Below, piece by piece: positions 20,036 through 28,655 of a stretch of 64,000 nt of DNA (its first letter is position 1; each line of letters starts with the position of its first letter). Source of the DNA: Caulochytrium protostelioides (Eukaryota > Chytridiomycota > Caulochytriomycetes > Caulochytriales > Caulochytriaceae); assembly GCA_003615045.1 (NCBI GenBank), contig ML014114.1:62001-126000 (forward strand), written 5' to 3'. The notes under the pieces are model-generated. The model saw only the letters and a program-made list of their open reading frames with translations. It made no database searches and was not told the origin of the DNA. Both the position numbers and the translations under genes were made by a program.

Positions 20036-21476
20036 GGCGGGAGCGGGTGCTCGACCAACGATCCTAGCAGCGGCAGCGTCGCCCCAATGATCCTGGCAGC
20101 AGTCGCGCTGGCGCGGTACGGCACGGGGGGGATCGCTTCGACGCGCGTCGCGATGGCGGGGCCACGGGAGGCCGTCCAGGCTCGCGCCGCGGCGCCGATG
20201 GAGCGGCCCGGCAGGACGAGGCGATGCGGGACGGCCCGCTCTGGCACCCGCACCCGCGCCTCGTCAGGAAGGGAAATCGGAGAAGGACCACCGACCTCCG
20301 ACCGGCCCGTACGCCAGACGCGCCGGACACGTGGCGAGGCGCGGTTCGTTCGCGCGGCGTGGCGCCGGAGGTTCGATGCCGTGAGCCGGTCACGCGCGAG
20401 GACGGCAGGCGGCGGCGGGCAGCGGCGGGCAGCGGCGGGCGTTCCGGGATCCGGCCTGGCGGGCCGTTGGCGCGCGTATAAGAGACGTCGCGTCCGGTCC
20501 TGAATCGGAGTGGTCGCTCGCTTGGATGCGGAGACCAGCGATGGCGGGTCATCAGCGGCGGCGAGGCGTTGGGGCTGCCGGCGTCCGGTGCGCTGGCTCA
20601 GTCGCTTCGCGAGGAGACGCGGCATGGTCCGGGAGCGCGGGACCAGGTGAAGGCGCGGCGGCGCGCCGCGTCGACAGCGGCGGGCGCCGCCCGAACGCCA
20701 CGGAGTGGGAGGGAGCAGGCGCCGCCACCATCGCCGCGCCGGTGTGCCGTGGCGAAGGGCGCCGCCGCGGCCACACCCACGCCACATGCCCCATCGCCCG
20801 GGTGCCGTGGCTCGCGCGCTGCAGCGTTGTCGCAGCGCCGATGGCACCCGGTTGGCCGATCCCCCCCGTGCAAGGACACCGGCAAGGTGATGGCATCGTG
20901 GTATCTGTCGTAGCTGTGGCTCATCATCGATGAGAGCGTCCATGCCAGAGTCCTAGCCGCCCCCCCATACCGACCCATCGAGCGACGACTACGCCCCACC
21001 CGACGCGTGCACGACCCCCTCCAAAGAAGAGCGCGTCGAAGCTTCAGCTTCTTCAGAGAGGGCCCAGGAAGAAGCGGAAGGCCGAGGGAGAGACCGATGC
21101 ATGCCTCATGGTAGTCGTCCGTAACCATTTTCTGTCAGAACGCTGATGAGGAACATTAAGGTTAATTAGCAACTGAATAAACGGGGGAGAGAATGAAAGA
21201 AGGACCGCGCCCGCTGATTAACCAGGGGGGCAGCTAGAATACAGAATGAACAAGGATGAAGGAAGCATCAGGGTCTCCATCGGCGTCGCTGTCCGAGCCA
21301 CTGAGCAGGAAAGACAGACCCGGTCAACGCGAGAAAGCTTTGGCTTGTCGCGATCGTCGTCGACCGGGCCGCCTGGATCAGCGGTGTGGAGGACCCGCCA
21401 CCGGGAGGATGACGGCACGATAGGGGGGGTTGGAATCAGAAAGCGTTCGACGCTGAGGACGAGACGGCGAGCTTCT
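20036..21476. other. Intergenic, 1.4 kb
   Basis: Upstream of TFIIE-alpha and downstream of the small GPI-protein gene. A plus-strand TATAAGA at 20477-20483 stands out in otherwise GC-rich sequence, but the ORF that follows (ATG 20526) is a low-complexity frame I do not accept. Nothing else is supported. Confidence 0.35.
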
Positions 21477-21986
21477 TTAGAAGAAGGTGAGCAGGGCCGA
21501 GCCGAGGGACAGGGCGAGCAGGGCCGGGCCGGCGGCGAGGGCCACGAGGTTAGGCGTGGAGACGCCGGGCATTCCGGCGCTGTTCTGGTTGTTCTGGTTG
21601 TTGTTGCCGCCCCCGGAGCCCGTGTTCTGGTTGATGGTGGTGGTGGACTGGGTGTCGGAGTTGGTGTTGGTCATGCTGTCCGAGTTGTTGTTGCTGTCCG
21701 TGCTGGTGGCGCTGGCGCTGGTGGCGCTGAGGGAGGAGAGGGCCGAGGTGAGCACGTTCTGGAGGGACGTGTCGGTCTGGACCTGAGACAGCAGGGAGGC
21801 GGTGCCGCCGGCCGAGTTGACGAGGGAGGCGAGGGACGAGGAGAAGGCCGGGTTGTTGCGGGCGGCGTCGGTGATCTGGACCAGCAGCTCCGGCGAGAGC
21901 GTGAACTGCGGAGCCGGGGCCGGGTCGGCGGCGACCAGCGCGGCCGATGCGGCGGCGAGGGCCAGGACGGAGGCGGCGAACTTCAT
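21477..21986 (-). CDS. Small secreted, probably GPI-anchored Ser/Thr/Asn-rich protein
   Basis: 169 residues from an ATG in a good context (gccaccATGa). Residues 1-20 are a classic signal peptide (MKFAASVLALAAASAALVAA, cut before DPAP). Residues ~28-80 form a helical, moderately conserved-looking block (FTLSPELLVQITDAARNN...). Residues 80-145 are a Ser/Thr then Asn/Gln-rich stalk (NNNQNNQNSAG), a likely O-glycosylated spacer. The last ~24 residues are hydrophobic and end in LLTFF, as in a GPI attachment signal; NSAG just before is a plausible omega site. This architecture is typical of fungal cell-wall or plasma-membrane surface proteins; no enzymatic domain is visible. A TATA box lies 274 bases upstream and a hexamer array sits in the 5' UTR. 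Confidence 0.75.
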   Translation of the reverse strand: MKFAASVLALAAASAALVAADPAPAPQFTLSPELLVQITDAARNNPAFSSSLASLVNSAGGTASLLSQVQTDTSLQNVLTSALSSLSATSASATSTDSNNNSDSMTNTNSDTQSTTTINQNTGSGGGNNNQNNQNSAGMPGVSTPNLVALAAGPALLALSLGSALLTFF

Positions 21987-22014
21987 GGTGGCGGGTGTTT
22001 TTCGAAGAGAAGGG

Positions 22015-22056
22015 CACGAGCACGAGTACGAGCACGAGCACGAGTACGAGCACGAG
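22015..22056. repeat. Hexamer array in the 5' UTR of the GPI-protein gene
   Basis: Seven contiguous six-base units, five CACGAG and two TACGAG, in the order C,C,T,C,C,T,C. The array lies 29 bases upstream of the ATG, so it is transcribed as CTCGTG/CTCGTA units in the leader. A second, irregular purine-rich repeat built on GAGAGCACAG follows at about 22108-22165. Confidence 0.9.
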
Positions 22057-22259
22057 GCGACGATCGTTGATACGAGAGATGGAGCGGAGCGCGTTGGCCG
22101 AGGCGGAAAAGAGAGCAGAGCACAGGAGAGCACAGTAGAGCACAGGAGAGCACAGCAGAGCAGAGGCACGGGGTGGGTGGGGAGCGACACGACCCAGCCT
22201 CCATCAGACGACCCGATCCCCTCTCATTCCCCGTCCTTCGCCTCGGTGACGGCGCCCGG

Positions 22260-22267
22260 TATTTATA
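22260..22267 (-). promoter_or_regulatory. TATA box of the small GPI-protein gene
   Basis: Reads TATAAATA on the minus strand, in GC-rich surroundings, 274 bases upstream of the ATG at 21986. Such an AT word is rare in this window's intergenic DNA, and it is oriented correctly for this gene. Confidence 0.55.
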
Positions 22268-24569
22268 CCCGACGACGGGAGCGACCCGTCCCCACGATCG
22301 GTGTCTCGGCCGGCGCGTCTCGCCGGGGCGACTCGCGGGCGGACGCGTTGGCCGGCGTCAGGGGTCGGGCGACGTACGTCATCCCGCGGCGGACGCAGTA
22401 GAGTCGGGAGGGAGGCCGTGTGGACGGGTCGGGGCCGAGGCTGACGTCGCCGGCGGCCACGGCGCGGCCCGCACGTCATCGGCGCCCACACAGACACGGC
22501 GCCCGAGCGGGCACACGCCGCACGACTGGACACGGACGCCGAAGCCCCTGCGCCGCGTCAGCGCGGCCGTGGGCCGTGCGCCCGGCCGCCGCGGGCGCCG
22601 CCGATCCGGACCCCCCCCCCCCGATCATCCGGCCGTCTCGCGTGTGGGGCGTCGCCGAACCCCCCCAGCACGCCATCGCTCAGCCACGCGTGGGCTTTTT
22701 TTCGAGGTCGCGGTCCGGGCTGCCGCTCGCCCTCGGCCACCGAGGAGGCGCTCTATCGGGGGAGGCGGGAAAGCCGACGGGAAAGCCGACGCATGCATTG
22801 ACAGTATACTCGGCGCCGCAGGTCGTTGTCGTGGCACCCCCGCCGGGGGTCCTAAAAGACGCCACGCGTGGCCCTGTGGAGGCGTCTCCACGTCGTTGTC
22901 GGACGGCGAGCGCCACCGAGGCCGCCTCCGCGGGATGGGCAGCCCGGACGAGAGAGAACGGCGTCCTCGCAGGTCGTGACCCGCGGGGACGCCACGTCGA
23001 GACCCGACCGAAAGAGACCTGCAAACGCGGAAAGGTGCAAAGCACACGACGCGACGACGGATGGGCCGTCGCGCGGGGTTCGCCCATTTTCCCTCGTCCA
23101 TCCCCCGATCGCCCCTCGACCCGTCGGGGGGCCACGAGAAGGCCATCTCCATACCAGCGGCGGCGGCGGCGGCGCCTTCACGGCATGGCGGGAGGCCGCG
23201 TCATGCGGCGGGCGCTGGGCGAGCCCCGCACGCGTGCCACCCGGTGGCCGGCCCGCCGCCGGCACTCGCGACGTCCACCCCGGCGACTCCAGGCGTCGGT
23301 ATCCTGGGCGCAGGAGCCACACCGGGCCGCGCGAGCTGCTTCACCGAGGCGGCTCGCCCTTCCCAGCAGTCGCCCGTCATTTCCTGGATACAACGCCGCG
23401 GATACAACGCCCATCTCCCCGGATCCACAGGGACAACGGTCGACCGATGCGCCCACTGCCAGCGGACCCGGGAAAGAAAAAACAAAACAAAAGGGACCAT
23501 CGCGGCACCGGGCCACGCGCGGGCAGGTCCATCCCCCGGTAGGCAGCTCCAGGCACCGAGGCACGCAGGCTCCACCGATGCACGGCCCCCGCGGGCGGCG
23601 GAGCGCGGGCTGGCCGTGAAGCCGTGGGGCAAACGTTCCACAAGCCGCGTGCCAGGTCGCCCTGCATGAGAGGGGGCCCATCGAACCCAACGACGAAGCG
23701 ATGAGCGACGGCCCACGGGGTTTCGCTTGACGCGACCTCATCGCATCGTCGCATCATCGCATCGTTGGGACGCAGAGCGTCCCTGGATGGCCGTCCTGAG
23801 GCCTTCCAGACCCTCACAGGATGGACGGCGGCTCGCTGAACCAGGGGTCCGGACGGGGACACGCCATGGTCGTTCCCAGGGTCATGCCAGCCGACCGAAG
23901 AGACGCCAGTGAGCCCCACATCAGCGGATCGTCGGCCAAGCGAGCCTGGGGGCTCGTCAAGTCCGAGTGGACTCGCCGATGGGCATCGCACATCGTGCCA
24001 TGGCTTCCAGCACCTCCTCCAGCAAGTGACCGTGTCATCGAGTGTTGTATCGAGTCAAGTATATCGAAGGGAGAGATACGAGAGAATGTCCAGCATTCAA
24101 GTGGGCCCAGGGGAGATAGCGTGTAACAAGCGGAGTGAGGAAGAAGCATGAGGTCTAACAGAGGGGGCAAAGGGAGGCACAAGGACGCAGCGGTCGCATC
24201 GAGCAGAGTCCGCCAACAGCCAGGAAAATCCATGACTGGCATCAGGCCACAGGAACAGGCGATGGAAGCACGCCAAGAGAAGGAGAAGGGACAGGGGACA
24301 AGAGAGGGGGGTGTGGGCACACCTCTATGGCAACGGCCTGGCTCAACAAGACCATCGAGCCGATCCGCCCATAGCCATGCGTATCAAGACGGAAAAAAGG
24401 ACTGAGGGAAAGGAAGGAGAAGGGGTCAGGCTCCGGTCCTGCCAAACCAAGCAAAGGCCGGGTCGAAGGCAGCGACGCGGGGCATCGTGCGGGCTCGGGG
24501 AGACGGACCCTACCAAGATCCAAGCCCTCCGCACGCGCGAAGCGTGGCTCCCCAGCCACCCAGCGCTGT
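22268..24569. other. Intergenic, 2.3 kb, nothing assigned
   Basis: Very GC-rich DNA with long overlapping open frames on both strands (up to 399 codons). They lack Met-initiated, balanced protein sequence and are rich in Arg, Pro and Ala. I see no recognisable gene, RNA or repeat family. Confidence 0.4.
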
Positions 24570-25769
24570 TTACAGGAATGCCACACAAAGGCCCGCGACG
24601 GTGGTGAGGGCGGCGACCGCCCGGTTGGCGGTACCGCGGGTCGCGCCGGAGGCCGTGAAGTTCGGCGACAGGCTGCCGACCGCCGGCGTCGCCTCGACCG
24701 GGCCATCGGTGCTCGCCGCGTTCGTCGTGTCGTCGGTGGCCGCGCTCGTCGTGTCGTCGGTGGCCGCGCTCGTCGTGCCGTGGCTGGTGGCGGCCACCAA
24801 GGCCGTGACATCGGTGCCGTGCGTCGAGGCCGACGCCGCCGACGACGCCGTGGTCGTGGCGACGGTGGCGGCGGCGGCGACCGCCGACGGGGTCGAGCCG
24901 ACGGTCGCGGCGCCGTCGGTGATCGCGGCGGCGGCAGCGGCGGTCGTCGCCGGGGCCTGCGCGTCCGCCGTCGCCGCGGCCGGCTGGGAGGCGGCGGAGG
25001 TCGGCGCGACGGTCGTCGCGGCGGCCGGCTCCGTGGTCGTGGCCGCCGACGCCCCCGTGGAAGCCGGGGCGGCGGGCGCCGCGGGCGCCGACGAGGTGGT
25101 GGCCGCGGCGGGGGCCTCGGTCGTCACCACGGCGGGCGGCGGGACGGCGGCCGACGTGGAGGTGGCCGCAGGCGCGGTGGAGGAGGTGGCGGCGGGCGTG
25201 GCGGCGGCCGGGGCGCTGCTGCCGCCGTGGGCGAGCGAGCCGTCCGAGTAGCGGAGGTTGCCGATGCCAGCAGCGGAGCCGAGCATGGACATGGGCAGGC
25301 TGTTGCGGAGGCCGAGGGTGCACTCCAGGTCGGAGCCGCGGCAGACGTCGAAGCAGTTCGAGACATCGACCTGCTCCCAGTTGCAGGTCTGCGGGTCGGC
25401 GGGGTTGGCGTTCGGGAAGATCGCTTCGAAAGAGCTCTTGGCGATGTCGAGGCCCTCGGCGCCCTTCTGGTCGATGGCCAGGATGTAGCGGGTCGGCGAC
25501 GAAGCATCGGTCGCGCTGCGGACGGCCCAGCACGAGTTACAGGTCGCCGCCTGGATGGAGTTCATGGCCATGACGCGGGACAGGTCCATGGACGAGTAGC
25601 GGTAGCCGCACCAGCCGGGGCTGTTGTCGTAGGCCGTCGGGCCGAACGTGGCCATGTCGCCCTCATAGTTGTGATAGGTGCAAAGACCCACGAAAGCATC
25701 CACATGGGGCAGCGCAGCGGCCAGCCAGACGGCCGCGGCGACTGCCAGGGTCGACGTGTAAGAAGGCAT
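24570..25769 (-). CDS. Secreted barwin/expansin-like (double-psi beta-barrel) protein with Ala/Thr stalk and GPI signal
   Basis: 399 residues from MPSYTSTLAV; residues 1-25 are a signal peptide cut near HVDA-FV. Residues ~26-170 look like a double-psi beta-barrel domain of the RlpA/expansin/barwin type: GDMATFGPTAYD, WCGYRYSS, VMAMNSIQAATCNSCWAV, then YILAIDQKGAEGLDIA and a Cys-rich end (CNWEQVDVSNCFDVC). Eight or more cysteines suggest disulfides. Residues ~190-370 are an Ala/Thr/Ser-rich stalk with short near-perfect repeats (TTSAATDD twice). The C-terminus (RAVAALTTVAGLCVAFL) fits GPI attachment. Such fungal proteins act at the cell wall, binding or loosening polysaccharide; catalysis is not shown. 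A TATATAAT box lies 336 bases upstream. Confidence 0.75.
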   Translation of the reverse strand: MPSYTSTLAVAAAVWLAAALPHVDAFVGLCTYHNYEGDMATFGPTAYDNSPGWCGYRYSSMDLSRVMAMNSIQAATCNSCWAVRSATDASSPTRYILAIDQKGAEGLDIAKSSFEAIFPNANPADPQTCNWEQVDVSNCFDVCRGSDLECTLGLRNSLPMSMLGSAAGIGNLRYSDGSLAHGGSSAPAAATPAATSSTAPAATSTSAAVPPPAVVTTEAPAAATTSSAPAAPAAPASTGASAATTTEPAAATTVAPTSAASQPAAATADAQAPATTAAAAAAITDGAATVGSTPSAVAAAATVATTTASSAASASTHGTDVTALVAATSHGTTSAATDDTTSAATDDTTNAASTDGPVEATPAVGSLSPNFTASGATRGTANRAVAALTTVAGLCVAFL

Positions 25770-26104
25770 GGTGGAGAAAGAGAGATGAGGATGGATGGAT
25801 GGATGGATGGAGTCACGTTTCACCAGTGTATCAATGCACGTGGAGTCGGCGTGGGGTACGCGTACAAAAAGGGGGCCGGAGGAAGAAATGTTCCGAGAGC
25901 GGACGTCGCCAGAACAATTGGAATGATCTATGTCAAGGGGGTGGAGTCGCTGGGTCACCAAAAAAATTCCGAGAAGACGCGAGATTGCGGGTGTGAGAGC
26001 GGCAGGGTTGTCTATGTGGCGTGTGACTCGGTGACACAGGGCCCTCGACAATCCCTTTCTGTGGCCGCGCGGACTGGGATGCCGGTACACACGGCACCCG
26101 GGGC

Positions 26105-26112
26105 ATTATATA
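26105..26112 (-). promoter_or_regulatory. TATA-like box of the barwin/expansin-like gene
   Basis: Reads TATATAAT on the minus strand, 336 bases upstream of the ATG at 25769. The distance is long, so a 5' UTR intron or long leader would be needed; plausible only. Confidence 0.4.
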
Positions 26113-27267
26113 CCATCGGGCCGTGTGCCCACGTCCACTCGTCGACTTGGCGCGCTGTGGCACCATTTGCGGGCCTCGCCGGGACACTATCCTGTGCGAC
26201 CATCCAGCCAGCCAGCGATTCGTCGCGACCCCGTCCTCGGCATGATGCGGCGACAGGCGCCCATCTCCGACCCAAGGCGACGCTGGCCAGCGGACGTGAC
26301 CGGCCTTAGGCGTGCCGAGTGACGCGCCGATGCCGTGACGGTTGTGCGACCGGCGCCTGCAGGCGCCGCACCGGGATTTCCGCCGGCCTGCGGCGGAAGG
26401 CGCCGGAGTGCGTGCCGGTGCTTGCACGACTTCATCGGACTTCATGGCGCTCGGCTCCGCGCAGCGGCCGGCCCTACGCCGCGCTTGCCCGTAAATGCAC
26501 GGGACGACGCCCGCCAGCAGGGCGGAGCGGGCGGACTCTCTTTAAGGGGAAGGGCTGGCGCTAGCGGTGGCCCCGCGGGGCCCCGCGGAGCGGTGGCGAC
26601 GGGCGGAACCTGCGCCCCGTCGACCGACGTTCTGTGCCACCTCCGTATCCAATCCATCGCTTCATTCGTCGGCGCCCCCGTCGTCCTTCAAGCCGGTCCT
26701 GAGGCCTCCGCCTGGGCTTGCTCGGCTTGCTTGCCTTGTCTTCCTGGCCCGTCTTGCGTGACTGGCTGGGCTGGTATCGGCCATCGGCCTGGTCACCTTC
26801 AACCAGACTCGGGGCGGAGTGGAACGTTGAAAGCCAAAGGAGAAGGAGGGCGCGCGGCGGCCGAAATGACGAGTCGTTGGGTGGACGCTTGGCTGGGCAC
26901 TACTACGCCTTCCATCGGCCATCGGCCGCCTGCCGCCTCTCGACTCCGTTGCCGGCACCGTCGCGCGTTCCCGTTGGCCCGTGCCAACCAGGCGGCGTGA
27001 GGGGCCATGGCGCTGGCCGAAGCCAGCACGGTCCAGGCCGGATAGTGGAGGGGAAGCAAAAGAAGGGGGTGGCGTGCCAGACCCGATGGCCGGAAGCCCA
27101 AGCAGGTGAGCTCGCTCGAGACATTCCATGAACGTTCGTGTAACTTTGCGTCGTGGAAGGACGAGGCGGCAGAGTCGGCTTTTCAGGAACGCCTGCTTAA
27201 CCCCGATAGACAGGCGAGCGGGAATTCATGAGCACTGCATCCATCGGAGCCCACGACCCACGTACTC
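26113..27267. other. Intergenic, 1.15 kb, nothing assigned
   Basis: GC-rich DNA upstream of the barwin/expansin-like gene. No convincing coding frame, RNA gene or repeat was found on either strand. Confidence 0.4.
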
Positions 27268-27759
27268 ATGCATGTCATCAATTTCTTGAGCGAGAGAGGT
27301 GCTGGGGCTTCTTGGTCATTCGGCCATAATAATCCATCCGTTTCAATCATTCAATTTTTCGGATCAGATTCATCAAAGCGGACTGACAGCCTGACACTGC
27401 GGTCGGATGCGGCGCGGGCTGCGGAAGCCATGAAACAAGCTCGGATGTAGCAAGAGCAGACTTCGGCACATCATGCGGATGAGCTCGCACTCCTTGGGCA
27501 GCAGTTGGCCGTTGCTCGCACGCACCACGCTTCCGCACCTCGGGATCAGCGGATCGCCAGCCTAGCGATGCAGGTTGAAGAAACACGTATCTGAGGCGAG
27601 GAACCGGCAGTCCATCTAGCTAAGCGTGTGGATACGCAGCGGCGGATGCGCGAATCCTATGTATGGCGGATTTTCAATAAGAACCACGAGCTGCAGCGCT
27701 ACCAAAGAGAGGTCGCGACGCTGGTTCAGGACATGACGTCAATTAATGCTAATTTGTAA
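27268..27759 (+). pseudogene. Decayed coiled-coil coding fragment with two in-frame stops
   Basis: A single plus-strand frame runs from 27268 to a TAA at 27757-27759, broken only by TAG at 27448-27450 and TGA at 27592-27594. From about 27370 the encoded protein is strongly coiled-coil in character (RSDAARAAEAMKQARM; ELALLGQQLAVARTHH; KNHELQRYQREVATLVQDM). Persistence of one frame and composition across both stops suggests a former protein, perhaps from a mobile element. The surrounding DNA is less GC-rich than the genes. I do not recognise the family. Confidence 0.4.
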
Positions 27760-28097
27760 TGGTCCTGAGTCAGCCTCTGACGGGTCCGTAATCCCCGTGG
27801 TGCAGATGTAAGCAGCCCGAAGTCAGTTGCTGCTCAACATCCAATGGACTTGCCGACCACATCCCGCAACTTGCCCTGCCCTGCCCCGCAACGCGGCACA
27901 GCGCAGCAGTCCCTAAGGGCCGCGCAGTCATCGATGTTTAGGCTCGGCGTTCAGGTCACAATTCACTAACTGGCTGTTGAAATCACGAGCCTTGGATTGC
28001 AGGCCCTCTTGCGTAGAAAAGGTTTGCAACGGAAGTGTGAGGACGACGCCCGACGCGACAACGCGCTCTGGAGGATATCATGTATTAAGAGGATATA

Positions 28098-28328
28098 GTG
28101 TATACCAATCCTTATTGGGAACCATTGGGCATCGCATGGCATAAGCATCATCAGCTGGAGCTAAGATTGTTTTCCGACCAGAAACAGTATCCGTTCTACG
28201 CGACGACCAAGGCGCAGCACAAGTCGCACATGATTACTGTCAACGCGTGGGCCGCGCGTTTGACCGACGATAAGGATGCAGGTCTTGCTGATTTCAGTAT
28301 CTCGTCACTCAATCCCAGGTCGATCTGA
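28098..28328 (+). pseudogene. Decayed coding fragment, unknown family
   Basis: A 76-codon open frame without ATG encodes a balanced, protein-like sequence (NPYWEPLGIAWHKHHQLELR, then FYATTKAQHKSH). It lacks the Arg/Pro/Ala bias of shadow frames. It lies in the same lower-GC island as the coiled-coil relic 340 bases upstream, so both may come from one dead element. No family is recognised. Confidence 0.3.
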
Positions 28329-28655
28329 TGAAGACGATGAAGCCGAAGATTGGTGTGCGCATTGGGCCAATACACGGACGACTGCGTTAAACTCAATATA
28401 ATCTCTATATTATATATGTGCCTCTCGGGCAACTCCGGCGCCAGGGGATCGTGGTGCGAGGTTTGCTGTGGTGTGATGCCACCAACGGCAAGTTTGCGAA
28501 CCATCTCAATGTCGAACACTCGACGCTGTCTGGCCTTATCCGTCAGACCAATAGCGTTGTGCCGCATCTCCGGGCAAGCCCCCTGCAGCTCGGGGTCGGT
28601 GGGCGTGTTGGGTCAAGAAGGGTAGGCCTGTACGTTCTTTAAGATGTATATACGA

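Noticed and set aside
22420-23619. 399-codon plus-strand frame between the two surface-protein genes
   Set aside because: Arg/Pro/Ser-rich, overlapped by equally long frames on both strands, with no recognisable domain.
28196-28567. Copia-type GAG-pre-integrase fragment on the minus strand
   Set aside because: Only a vague spacing resemblance around MRHNAIG and EMVRKLAVGG; the diagnostic WH...GH residues are not present.
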